Shown here: positions 15,082-22,022 of the stretch, piece by piece
Numbering within the stretch: position 1 is the stretch's first letter
Layout: every line of letters begins with the position of its first letter
Source: an uncultured Clostridia bacterium
Lineage (GTDB): Bacteria > Bacillota > Clostridia > TANB77 > CAG-508
Length of the DNA: 29,363 bases
Reading direction: 5' to 3'
Assembly (NCBI GenBank): GCA_948735595.1
Contig: CAPXSA010000015.1
Location: 1 to 29,363 of the forward strand
Program-made: the position numbers and the translations under genes
Notes under the pieces: generated by a model
What the model was told of the DNA's origin: nothing
The model's database searches: none
Seen by the model: the letters and a program-made list of their open reading frames with translations, nothing else

Positions 15082-15627
15082 ATGGAAAATATTATGAATA
15101 AAATCAGTAAAACTGCAGTGGATACTTATCACTGTGCAGTGAAGGCGACAGGAAAGCTAGCAAGAGAAATAAAATTAAAGACACAGATGTCTGAGAATAA
15201 AAGAAAAATTCAAGAAATTTATGAAGATATTGGCAAAACCATTTATGAGAAATATCTTTTAAAAGAAGAAATTAATCCAGAGACAGACTTATTAAATCCA
15301 TGTGCTAGAATTGATACTTTAGCGGAGGAAATAGATACTTTTCGTATGGATTTATTAAAACTAAAAGATTTGAAACAATGTCCTGAATGTCATTATGAAA
15401 TTTATTATGATTTTCATTATTGTCCTAACTGTGGCTATATCCAAGAACAGACAGAAGAGGCAAAGCAAAATGACGGACCTGCTACTATCGTGACAACTGA
15501 TGAAGATGATAAAAACTTAAAACAAAATAACAAAAAATCATCTGATATAGAAGATGTATTGGATGACACAGAAGTATTAACTGAAATAAGTATATTAAAT
15601 GAATATGATAATGAGGATGATGAATAG
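15082..15627 (+). CDS. Zinc-ribbon protein of unknown function
   Basis: The 181-residue protein has a helical, Lys/Glu-rich N-terminal half that may form a coiled coil. A zinc ribbon with CPECHYEIYYDFHYCPNCGY follows at about residues 100-119 (two CxxC pairs 12-13 residues apart). The tail of about 60 residues is Asp/Glu/Asn-rich and low complexity. No signal peptide or membrane segment was seen. AGGAGG sits 8 bases before the ATG. It follows gpsA by 54 bases and may be in the same transcript. Similar helical plus zinc-ribbon proteins are common hypothetical proteins in Clostridia, and no function can be assigned. Confidence 0.85.
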   Translation: MENIMNKISKTAVDTYHCAVKATGKLAREIKLKTQMSENKRKIQEIYEDIGKTIYEKYLLKEEINPETDLLNPCARIDTLAEEIDTFRMDLLKLKDLKQCPECHYEIYYDFHYCPNCGYIQEQTEEAKQNDGPATIVTTDEDDKNLKQNNKKSSDIEDVLDDTEVLTEISILNEYDNEDDE

Positions 15628-15674
15628 ATTTGTCATATTTTTTGATATTAAAATAACAAGAAAAGGATGAAAAA

Positions 15675-16124
15675 ATGAAACTAGTTGTACAAAGAGTAAA
15701 AAATGCAAATGTAGTAGTAGAAAATAAAACAATAGGAGAAATTCAGCAAGGTTTTATGGTGTTACTTGGAGTGGCACCAACTGATACGAAAGAAACTGCT
15801 GATTTCTTAGTTCAAAAGTTAATTCATTTACGTGTTTTTGAAGATGAAAATGAAAAAATGAATTTATCAATCCAAGATATTGATGGTGAACTTTTAATTG
15901 TATCTCAATTCACACTATATGCTAATTGTAATCATGGAAATAGACCAAGTTTTACAGAAGCTGCTAAACCTGATTTAGCAAATGAATTATATGAATATTT
16001 TGTAGAACAATGCCAAAAAGAAAATATTAAAAAAGTAGCAACTGGAGAATTTGGTGCAGATATGCAAGTATCACTTCAAAATGATGGACCAGTTACCATT
16101 ATTTTAGAAAAAGAAAATGTTTAA
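15675..16124 (+). CDS. dtd: D-aminoacyl-tRNA deacylase
   Basis: Dtd hydrolyses D-aminoacyl-tRNAs (and mischarged Gly-tRNAAla), recycling tRNA. The family start MKLVVQRVKNANV, the motif SQFTLYA near 77-83, followed by GNRPSFTEAA, and the C-terminal NDGPVTI near 136-142 with the Gly-Pro pair are all present. The usual Gly after SQFTLY is Ala here. The length of 149 is normal. AAAGGATG lies before the ATG. In many Firmicutes dtd follows relA, but here it sits beyond the der-plsY-gpsA group. A convergent terminator at 16130-16155 closes it. Confidence 0.96.
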   Translation: MKLVVQRVKNANVVVENKTIGEIQQGFMVLLGVAPTDTKETADFLVQKLIHLRVFEDENEKMNLSIQDIDGELLIVSQFTLYANCNHGNRPSFTEAAKPDLANELYEYFVEQCQKENIKKVATGEFGADMQVSLQNDGPVTIILEKENV

Positions 16125-16129
16125 ATAAA

Positions 16130-16155
16130 ATACCTCTATTGCTTAATAGGGGTAT
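16130..16155. terminator. Bidirectional terminator
   Basis: ATACCTCTATT (16130-16140) pairs with AATAGGGGTAT (16145-16155) with one G-T pair and a 4-base loop. The stop codon of the convergent minus-strand gene (16143-16145) falls in its loop. Confidence 0.75.
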
Positions 16156-16427
16156 CTTTCATATAAATAGCGTATGACACTATCAATACTACTTTTTGTA
16201 ATATTAATAAAAAGATCTTGATCTAAACTAATCCACATATTAATTTTATAATCTTCTTGATTTTCAATTAAAGCACTCATCATGTCTACCATTTCAAGAG
16301 GATTAGCATATTCTTTTTGCCAGAGAAGTTCATCTTCTATGGCAATTTCTTTATTTTGAAAAAATCGAGATAGGAAAGAGGAAATTTCTCCTTCTTCATC
16401 ACTATATAGTCTTACAAGAGCATTCAT
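16143..16427 (-). CDS. Hypothetical protein, 94 residues
   Basis: The protein starts MNALVRLYSDEEGEISSFLS and is acidic, with EDELLWQKEYANPLEMVDMM in the middle and a Tyr/Arg-rich end. No membrane segment, signal or metal motif is visible. It is probably a small soluble alpha/beta protein. AAAAGGA lies 7 bases before the ATG, and host-like codon use supports a real gene. It is transcribed alone, towards dtd, and ends within the shared terminator hairpin. The family is not recognised. Confidence 0.82.
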   Translation of the reverse strand: MNALVRLYSDEEGEISSFLSRFFQNKEIAIEDELLWQKEYANPLEMVDMMSALIENQEDYKINMWISLDQDLFINITKSSIDSVIRYLYERYPY

Positions 16428-16554
16428 TTTTTATTCCTTTTTATAAATTTTCTTTATTAATAGTATTAGACAGACAAAAATATTTATACTTGAGAATAAA
16501 AGGAAATATTTTGGTCAAACTAAATAAAAAGAAAGCAGAAAGGAATTTTTTAAG

Positions 16555-17484
16555 ATGAAAAAAAATGTTATTATCATTTTCGTTAGTAGTATTGTTGTTA
16601 TACTTGTTTTATTCTCTTTAGTTGTATTTGCGAGTAACGGAAATCAAGAACTTACGTTAGAAGAAAAGGCAACACAAGAAATTAAATATATTGATAATTA
16701 TCTTGTTTCAATGTTGGGAGACTTTAATGGACTTCATATAGGAAGCTTTTTGAAAGAAGATAATTCTTCTGAGTGGCAATTTGATTCTTTGCAAGACAGC
16801 CAAAAATCAAATTCGAATAATAAAAGTTCTAATACTGAAAATAACTCTGCGGGGAATTCTGAAAAATCTTCCAAGAATGAAGAAGAGAGTCAGTCAAAAG
16901 AACATTTGATTAATAATAAACCAAATAGCAAGGGTACTCAAAATGGAGTTTTAGTAAATGAAGGCAAGTATGACACACAATGGGACACAATTCAAACACA
17001 AATTGAAAATCTTTATCAATCTTGGAATACGATTAGTATTGATTTGAATACTTTAAATGTAGATGGAAAATCTATTTTAGCTTTTAATGATTATTTAAAT
17101 TCTAGCACACAGAGTATTAAAAAGAAAGATAAAAAAGTAGCTATGGAGGAAATCGCCAAACTATATCAACTTCTTCCAAAGTATAGTGAAGATTACAAAC
17201 CCAATAGCAAAGAAACCAATGTGTTAGAAATTAAAAATGCTGTTGTAACAGCTTATGTATATGTTTCTAATGAGGATTGGACATCAGCAAAGAAACAACT
17301 TTCAGGGGCAATTACACAATTTACTAATTTATTAAACAGTGTAGGACAGAATTTTCAAAATCAAACTTTAGTCAATCAATGCTATATTCTAGTAAATGAA
17401 TTAAATAAAGCAATTGGATTACAGGATAGAGAGATTTTCTTTATTCAATATCAAAACTTAATGGGAAAGATGGATATTATTTAA
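16555..17484 (+). CDS. Membrane-anchored extracytoplasmic protein of unknown function
   Basis: Residues 1-27 form a signal peptide or membrane anchor (two Lys, then a long Val/Ile/Leu/Phe run ending in VVFAS). A lipobox is absent, so it is either cleaved after VFAS or kept as an N-terminal anchor. Residues about 75-135 form a Ser/Asn/Lys/Glu-rich linker. The C-terminal domain (about 140-309) is helical with repeated Gln, Leu and Tyr positions (IQTQIENLYQSWNTISIDL, VVTAYVYVSNEDWTSAKKQL) and could be a TPR-like or four-helix fold. AAAGGA precedes the ATG by 10 bases. There is no clear partner gene. A promoter for the next gene begins at its stop codon. Function unknown. Confidence 0.85.
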   Translation: MKKNVIIIFVSSIVVILVLFSLVVFASNGNQELTLEEKATQEIKYIDNYLVSMLGDFNGLHIGSFLKEDNSSEWQFDSLQDSQKSNSNNKSSNTENNSAGNSEKSSKNEEESQSKEHLINNKPNSKGTQNGVLVNEGKYDTQWDTIQTQIENLYQSWNTISIDLNTLNVDGKSILAFNDYLNSSTQSIKKKDKKVAMEEIAKLYQLLPKYSEDYKPNSKETNVLEIKNAVVTAYVYVSNEDWTSAKKQLSGAITQFTNLLNSVGQNFQNQTLVNQCYILVNELNKAIGLQDREIFFIQYQNLMGKMDII

Positions 17485-17513
17485 ATGACATGAAGGTATG
17501 TAAATGTTATAAT
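17485..17513 (+). promoter_or_regulatory. Sigma-A promoter for the 17581-17904 gene
   Basis: ATGACA (17485-17490) and TATAAT (17508-17513) are separated by 17 bases, starting just after the preceding stop codon. Confidence 0.7.
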
Positions 17514-17518
17514 AAATG

Positions 17519-17550
17519 TTAGGCATAAAAATATGCAAGTACATGCCTAA
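17519..17550 (+). promoter_or_regulatory. Leader inverted repeat
   Basis: TTAGGCAT (17519-17526) and ATGCCTAA (17543-17550) are perfect reverse complements with a 16-base spacer at the expected transcript start. This could be an operator for a dimeric repressor or a 5' mRNA hairpin controlling the next gene. Confidence 0.5.
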
Positions 17551-17580
17551 ATGATAATGTAGAAAGGTTTGAAGCTAGCA

Positions 17581-17904
17581 ATGTCTTTACAGGAAAAACT
17601 GGCAGTATTTAAACAAGCATATCAGGAGGCGAAGGAAAAAATGCCTAGTGGTACAAAGGTAATCGTTTTCTTATCAGACGTCAGAGAATTAAGTTGTAGA
17701 GAAAGAAGAGCTTTTGATGATGCAATTGAATCCTTGATTGAAAACGTGGAAGGTTGGGTGTATACTTTTACTCTCTTCGGCCAAGCAGGATTTTATTCGC
17801 ATTGTGCAATTAATCCATATACTATAACTGATACTGTATTGGAGAGCATCTTGGGAAATCTGCTTGGAACCCCAGAAAAAGTAAACATTGAATATTATCG
17901 TTAA
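17581..17904 (+). CDS. Hypothetical protein, 107 residues, orphan
   Basis: From ATG 17581 the protein begins MSLQEKLAVFKQAYQEAKEK. It has a beta-strand KVIVFLSDV, a charged helix SCRERRAFDDAIESLIENV, and a C-terminal part with GWVYTFTLFGQAGFYSHCAI. It looks like a small soluble alpha/beta domain, and no catalytic motif is clear. A TTG at 17569 in frame would add four residues, but AAAGG is only 1-2 bases from it, so the ATG is preferred although its spacing is long. It has its own promoter, a leader inverted repeat and a strong terminator, and is richer in G+C than its neighbours. The family is not recognised. Confidence 0.72.
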   Translation: MSLQEKLAVFKQAYQEAKEKMPSGTKVIVFLSDVRELSCRERRAFDDAIESLIENVEGWVYTFTLFGQAGFYSHCAINPYTITDTVLESILGNLLGTPEKVNIEYYR

Positions 17905-17912
17905 GGCGGTAG

Positions 17913-17940
17913 GAGAGCACCATTGGTGCTCTTTTCTTTT
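17913..17940 (+). terminator. Intrinsic terminator
   Basis: AGAGCACC (17914-17921) pairs with GGTGCTCT (17925-17932) with a 3-base loop and a T-rich tail. Confidence 0.87.
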
Positions 17941-17991
17941 TGCTAAGGAAGGTAGAAAGTTTCCAACTTTTATGATTTAATATAAAAAATG

Positions 17992-18017
17992 TGTAACATT
18001 TTTTGAAATATTGTGTC
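17992..18017 (+). promoter_or_regulatory. Possible ECF-sigma autoregulated promoter
   Basis: TGTAAC (17992-17997) and GTGTC (18013-18017) resemble the AAC and CGTC elements of ECF-type promoters at near-normal spacing, just upstream of the sigma gene's ribosome binding site. No good sigma-A promoter is seen here. Autoregulation is an inference. Confidence 0.4.
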
Positions 18018-18039
18018 ACATATACAAAGGAGTAAAAAA

Positions 18040-18519
18040 ATGGACATAGAACAAATTTATAACGAATATTTCAAAATGGTATATAAATATTTAATTTGTT
18101 TGACTCATAATAAAGAGATTGCAGAAGATTTAGCACAAGAAACTTTTTGTAAAGCAATTAAAAGTATTCAGCATTTTAGGGGAGAATGTAAAATATCTGT
18201 ATGGCTTTGTGAAATTGCTAAAAACTTATGGTTTAATGAATTAAGAAAAATGAAAAAAGTATCTTCTTTGGATATGGTAGATGATATTGATATTTTGTAT
18301 AACATTGAAGAAGAATTTTTAAAAAAGCAAGATTTAGAGCAATTATATAACAAAATTCAAAAATTAGATGAGACTGTAAGAGAGATATTTTATATGAAAT
18401 TGTTTTCTAATCTGACATTTAAGCAAATTGGTGAAATTAAAGGTAAAAGTGAAGTTTGGGCTAGAGTAAATTTTTATAGAGGAAAACAAAAATTAAAGGA
18501 GGTAGATGAAAATGAATGA
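18040..18519 (+). CDS. ECF-type RNA polymerase sigma factor
   Basis: The 159-residue protein has sigma region 2 at about residues 1-75 (EYFKMVYKYLICLTHNKEIAEDLAQETFCKAI and the -10-binding SVWLCEIAKNLWFNELRK; these are adjoining parts of one domain). Region 4 is at about 100-155 (LDETVREIFYMKLFSNLTF, then the HTH with KQIGEIKGKSEVWARVNFYRG). No region 3 or long C-terminal extension is present, which is the ECF layout. ATG 18040 is chosen because AAAGGAG lies 7 bases upstream. It overlaps the following membrane anti-sigma gene by 8 bases, the usual arrangement for coupled synthesis and sequestration. Confidence 0.93.
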   Translation: MDIEQIYNEYFKMVYKYLICLTHNKEIAEDLAQETFCKAIKSIQHFRGECKISVWLCEIAKNLWFNELRKMKKVSSLDMVDDIDILYNIEEEFLKKQDLEQLYNKIQKLDETVREIFYMKLFSNLTFKQIGEIKGKSEVWARVNFYRGKQKLKEVDENE

Positions 18520-19378
18520 GAAAAAAGAATGTAAAATTGTTCAAGATTTATTACCGAATTACATTGAAAAAGTAACAACTGAAGAAACCAATGGCTACAT
18601 AGAAAATCATTTGAAAACTTGTAAGGAATGCCCAAAGGTATATTCTACTATGTCTGAAAACTTGAATACAAAGCCTACTATTGAAGAGAAAGAGGTGAGG
18701 TATATGAAGAAATTTCATAAACAATTAAAATTTTTGAAAATAATTCTTTTAGTTATTGTACTTTTCTTTGTATTCTCAATTGGTAGAAAAACTTATATTT
18801 TATGTTCGTTGGGAGCCAAATGGGAAAAGACAGATCAACAGCTTTCCAATAACTATTTTGCAAGAACACTACAGTATATGGATGGTATTATTATTGAAAC
18901 TACCAGTTATCTGAAAGAACAAGATTATATAGCTACTATCAATTATATGAGCACAAATGGGCATAAATCTAAAATGACATATTACAAAAAAGGTGAAGAG
19001 GAATTATACTTGTTGGAAACAAAAGATAAGAAATTTCAATTTGAAGGAGAGAGATTTCTTCGCTATCATCCAGGCATTTCGTTTAATACAACTGCATATT
19101 TCATAGGAAATTTGCAACATGCTCCTTTTGTAAAAATAGAAACTTTAAACATAGATGATAAAGAATGTTATGTCATTAAATATAGCAATGAAGATAGAAT
19201 TATAGATAAAGAAACAGGAATTGAAATAAAAACAATTCACTATGGATATAACGATATTACTACTATTGAAAATTATTATGATTTTGGAGTTGTTAAAGAC
19301 AGTGACATTCAAAGGCCTGATACCACTGGATATAAAGTAATACGAGATGCATCTGAATTACAAGAATATCTCCATTGA
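18512..19378 (+). CDS. Membrane-bound anti-sigma factor with zinc-finger-like domain
   Basis: Residues 1-50 carry the anti-sigma zinc motif: a Cys/Leu-rich helix (CKIVQDLLPNYIEKVTTEET) followed by HLKTCKECPKVY, that is H-x3-C-x2-C. A single transmembrane helix follows near residues 72-92 (LKIILLVIVLFFVFSIG). About 190 residues are predicted outside, with a beta-rich LolA/MucB-like look (repeated strands, many Tyr and Lys), plausibly the signal sensor. It would hold the upstream sigma factor at the membrane until a signal inactivates it. ATG 18512 is preferred to 18506 because AAAGGAGG (18495-18502) is 9 bases upstream. The stop codon overlaps the -35 element of the RNase P RNA promoter. Confidence 0.88.
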   Translation: MNEKKECKIVQDLLPNYIEKVTTEETNGYIENHLKTCKECPKVYSTMSENLNTKPTIEEKEVRYMKKFHKQLKFLKIILLVIVLFFVFSIGRKTYILCSLGAKWEKTDQQLSNNYFARTLQYMDGIIIETTSYLKEQDYIATINYMSTNGHKSKMTYYKKGEEELYLLETKDKKFQFEGERFLRYHPGISFNTTAYFIGNLQHAPFVKIETLNIDDKECYVIKYSNEDRIIDKETGIEIKTIHYGYNDITTIENYYDFGVVKDSDIQRPDTTGYKVIRDASELQEYLH

Positions 19379-19403
19379 TTTTTATTAAAAGATGAGTTAT
19401 AAT
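19375..19403 (+). promoter_or_regulatory. Sigma-A promoter for RNase P RNA
   Basis: TTGATT (19375-19380) and TATAAT (19398-19403) have a 17-base spacer. The -35 element shares bases with the stop codon of the anti-sigma gene, and the -10 lies 6 bases before the RNA. Confidence 0.85.
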
Positions 19404-19409
19404 AGAAAG

Positions 19410-19753
19410 GTAGTAAGTTGGATAGTCGCGTATAGCAACGTCGAAAGGCAGCGTACGAGGAAAGTCCGGGCTCCATAGAGTAATGATGCTGGATAACGTC
19501 CAGTGAGGGAAACCTTAAGGAAAGTGCAACAGAAAATAACCGCCTAATTTTTAGGTAAGGATGAAAAGGTAAGGTAAGAGCCTACCGCTGATATGGTGAC
19601 ATATCGGGTCAGTGTAAACCCCATCTGGAGCAACACCGAGACAGAAGGTTAAGGCTACTCGCCGTCTTCTAATTTGGTGGCTTGAGGCTTACAGCAATGT
19701 AAGTACTAGATAAATGACTATCCTAGACAGAACCCGGCTTATAGATTTACTAC
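19410..19753 (+). ncRNA. rnpB: RNase P RNA
   Basis: This is the catalytic RNA of ribonuclease P, which trims tRNA 5' ends. Conserved blocks are visible in order: GAGGAAAGTCCGGGCTCC with CATAGAG near 19457-19481, CAGTGAGGGAAACC near 19500-19513, GGTAAGAGCCTACCG, CGGGTCAGTGTAAACCCC and the 3' AGACAGAACCCGGCTTATAG near 19726-19745. P1 forms between GTAGTAA at the 5' end (19410-19416) and TTACTAC at the 3' end (19747-19753), which sets the boundaries. The length of about 344 bases is typical. A promoter and terminator flank it tightly. Confidence 0.96.
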
Positions 19754-19759
19754 TGACAT

Positions 19760-19794
19760 GCCACATTTAGACTAATCGCCTGAATGTGGCTTTT
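19760..19794 (+). terminator. Intrinsic terminator of RNase P RNA
   Basis: GCCACATT (19760-19767) pairs with AATGTGGC (19783-19790), followed by TTTT. Confidence 0.82.
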
Positions 19795-19809
19795 ATGCTA
19801 AACTATATA

Positions 19810-19843
19810 ATGATTTCTAATTGTTAAAGGAATAAGAAATCAT
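19810..19843. repeat. 9-bp inverted repeat ahead of a promoter
   Basis: ATGATTTCT (19810-19818) and AGAAATCAT (19835-19843) flank 16 bases and end 4 bases before the -35 element at 19848. It could be a regulator binding site or a weak terminator. Confidence 0.42.
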
Positions 19844-19847
19844 TTAT

Positions 19848-19876
19848 TTGTAAAAAATAGGAAATTATGCTATAAT
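19848..19876 (+). promoter_or_regulatory. Sigma-A promoter for the 19925-20317 gene
   Basis: TTGTAA (19848-19853) and TATAAT (19871-19876) have a 17-base spacer. GGAGGG then lies 8 bases before the ATG. Confidence 0.75.
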
Positions 19877-19924
19877 AGAGAGTAATATCCTAATGGATAA
19901 TTCATATTTTGGAGGGAATACAAA

Positions 19925-20317
19925 ATGGAAGAACGGACAATAAAAAAGACTCGTTGGCTGTGGCTAATGCTTTTTATTAGCTGGACTATTGACACTTGTC
20001 ACTGCAACTATTTGGCACAAAAATATCAATGTGAACTATCTGAACTGTTATTCAAAATCCCGTTCTACTGGCTCAGCGTTCTGTTCGGCGTGGTAGACCT
20101 ATTCCTTGGAATCTCTATTTGGAAGAGAGCTACTACTAAACAGTATGTACAACCCACAGAGTGGAACGTGTTTTCAATGGAGTATAGCATTGATTACATA
20201 CCACAAAAGCTGTCAATTACAGTCGACCCTTGGAGGACGGAAAAACTCGCCACAGCTTATGTCATTTTCATTTCTGTTGGTTCTCTCTTGGTAGATGTGA
20301 TAAAGTTCATCTTTTAA
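19925..20317 (+). CDS. Membrane protein of unknown function, 130 residues, orphan
   Basis: The protein starts MEERTIKKTRWLWLMLFISW and has hydrophobic segments at about residues 11-22, 45-68 (PFYWLSVLFGVVDLFLGISI) and 109-130 (ATAYVIFISVGSLLVDVIKF). These suggest two or three membrane helices with a soluble loop between about 70 and 105 (TEWNVFSMEYSIDYIPQKL). It is rich in Trp, Cys and aromatic residues. A perfect GGAGGG, its own promoter and a 16-bp-stem terminator make it a single-gene unit. G+C-richer codons than the neighbours suggest foreign origin. The family is not recognised. Confidence 0.78.
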   Translation: MEERTIKKTRWLWLMLFISWTIDTCHCNYLAQKYQCELSELLFKIPFYWLSVLFGVVDLFLGISIWKRATTKQYVQPTEWNVFSMEYSIDYIPQKLSITVDPWRTEKLATAYVIFISVGSLLVDVIKFIF

Positions 20318-20327
20318 TGTCTACTAA

Positions 20328-20369
20328 CAAAATGCTACGTTACAATAATTAGAGTAACGTAGCATTTTG
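20328..20369. terminator. Bidirectional terminator
   Basis: CAAAATGCTACGTTAC (20328-20343) and its exact reverse complement (20354-20369) form a 16-bp stem with a 10-base loop. The stop codon of the minus-strand pseudouridine synthase gene (20349-20351) is in the loop, so its last codons are encoded in the stem. Confidence 0.87.
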
Positions 20370-21281
20370 AATAAGTAAAATATCTTGTGGAATATCTGCA
20401 TAATATTCTACTTCTTGTTTCGTAATTGGATGAATAAATCTCATATTATAACAATGCAAAGCTTGTCTAGCAATAAGGGGAGAAGAAGTACCATACAAAG
20501 TGTCTCCCAAAAGAGGATGTCCAATATGAGCCATATGTACACGAATTTGATGTGTCCTTCCTGTTTCTAATGTACATTCTACTATATTAAAATCAGTAGT
20601 TTTATTAGGAGTTTTACTTTGAAATAATTCTTCTAATTGTTCTTGTTTTAAAACTTGATAATGTGTAATTGCAATTTCTCCATTTTGATTAATACATCTT
20701 TCAATAATACTATTTTCTTTTCTACTAATTGGAGCATTAATGGTTCCTTGTTTATTTTCAAGTTGTCCATTCACAATTGCTATGTATTTCTTTACAAAAT
20801 CTTTAGATTGCATTTGTTTTACCAAACATTCTTGAATATATTCATTTTTAGCAAAAATAACTAAGCCAGAAGTATCTTTATCTAATCGATTCACTGGTCG
20901 TATCTTTTTCTTTAGTCTGATTTGGTCAAAATAGAAACGTACTCTGTTAGATAAACTATCTGTATAGTGGTCACAAGAAGGATGAACAGGTATTCCAGCA
21001 GGTTTATTTATCACTAGATATCCTTCATCTTCGTAAAGAATAGAGAGAGGAAGGGGAGTAGGAACAATATTAGAATTGTCCTCTTCATATTCCAGGTCAC
21101 ATTGAATAATATCTCCTTTTTGGATAGTATGATGTACATAAACTATTTTATCATTAAGAGATATTTTCTGTAATTTCTTCAACTTTAAGAGAAGTCTATC
21201 AGACATAGAAAATTCTATCTTCAAGACTTCTTTTATAGTTTGATATGTAGTTTCTTTTGGTACTTGATAAACTAACTTCAT
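20349..21281 (-). CDS. RluA/RluD-family pseudouridine synthase
   Basis: The enzyme isomerises uridine to pseudouridine in rRNA or tRNA. Residues 1-80 form an S4-like RNA-binding region. The catalytic motif is RPVNRLDKDTSGLVIF near 127-142, with the active Asp in RLDKDTSG. The second conserved block is TGRTHQIRVHMAHIGHPLLG near 245-264. The residue before RLD is Asn rather than the more common His, as in several Firmicutes paralogues. At 310 residues the length is normal. It begins 1 base after the stop codon of the HD hydrolase gene, so the two are translationally coupled. The weak ribosome binding site fits coupling. The exact target uridine cannot be told. Confidence 0.92.
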   Translation of the reverse strand: MKLVYQVPKETTYQTIKEVLKIEFSMSDRLLLKLKKLQKISLNDKIVYVHHTIQKGDIIQCDLEYEEDNSNIVPTPLPLSILYEDEGYLVINKPAGIPVHPSCDHYTDSLSNRVRFYFDQIRLKKKIRPVNRLDKDTSGLVIFAKNEYIQECLVKQMQSKDFVKKYIAIVNGQLENKQGTINAPISRKENSIIERCINQNGEIAITHYQVLKQEQLEELFQSKTPNKTTDFNIVECTLETGRTHQIRVHMAHIGHPLLGDTLYGTSSPLIARQALHCYNMRFIHPITKQEVEYYADIPQDILLIQNATLL

Positions 21282-21282
21282 T

Positions 21283-21852
21283 TTATTTATTACGACTTTC
21301 TTTTAAATAGGTAGCTTCTAAATCAGCTTCATGTAAAGCTAAAGCTAACGGAAATCTCTCATATACAGTGCTAATAGTATTATACAATTCTTTTGGTTCT
21401 GTAAAACCCATATGCCAACGAATAGCGTACATTTCTTCCATAGTTAAGTCAATGAATTTACTAATCATCATTACTGATTTTTCTCCATGACCATAAGGAA
21501 TGGTATCATTAATAGTGTAGTATGGTTCTTTTACCCACATACCATCTTCATTTTTCTTATTACGAAAATCTACTGTGTAGAAATTAGTTTTACAAATGTC
21601 ATGTAATAAAGTAATTAAAATAATAGTTTCTTCTGATGCTTGTACCATATCAGAATATGGCTTATGAGATAACTTTTCTTTTAGCATTTCATATACATTA
21701 AGGCTATGTTCTAACAAACCTCCCTCATGATTTCCATGAAATCTAGTACTAGCAGGTGCCTTATAGAAGTCAGTAGTTTCTAAATAATTGACTAATTTAT
21801 CCATTCCATCTCTTTGAACTGTTTTTAAAAGTGCTATAAATTGTTCTTTCAT
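21283..21852 (-). CDS. HD-domain hydrolase
   Basis: The 189-residue protein has the metal-binding HD pattern: RFHGNHEGGLLEHSLNVYEM near 40-59, LLHDICKTNFY near 82-92 with the HD pair, and a later RWHMGF near 147-152. It resembles the HD domain of YhaM-type 3'-5' exoribonucleases without the OB-fold domain, so a phosphohydrolase acting on nucleotides or RNA is likely. Some residues around the HD pair (DICKT rather than DIGK) differ from the commonest form. ATG 21852 is chosen because GGGGGA lies 9 bases upstream. The ATG three codons earlier is too close. It is the first gene of a two-gene unit with the pseudouridine synthase. Confidence 0.85.
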   Translation of the reverse strand: MKEQFIALLKTVQRDGMDKLVNYLETTDFYKAPASTRFHGNHEGGLLEHSLNVYEMLKEKLSHKPYSDMVQASEETIILITLLHDICKTNFYTVDFRNKKNEDGMWVKEPYYTINDTIPYGHGEKSVMMISKFIDLTMEEMYAIRWHMGFTEPKELYNTISTVYERFPLALALHEADLEATYLKESRNK

Positions 21853-21962
21853 AAATAACATTCCCCCTAAAATATAAATCTTTTTTCTCAAAAATTATAT
21901 ACTAAAATACATTAGTTGACAATGATTTTATACAAAAGTTGTTATTTAAAAGAGCAAATTTT

Positions 21963-21994
21963 AAAAAGCGTAGGGTAATATTATTACCCTACGC
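21963..21994 (-). terminator. Intrinsic terminator of the lipoprotein gene
   Basis: A near-perfect palindrome (21968-21994: GCGTAGGGTAATA and TATTACCCTACGC with a one-base centre) is followed on the minus strand by TTTTT (21967-21963). Confidence 0.88.
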
Positions 21995-22022
21995 AAAACT
22001 CATCATAAACGAGAAAGGATAT

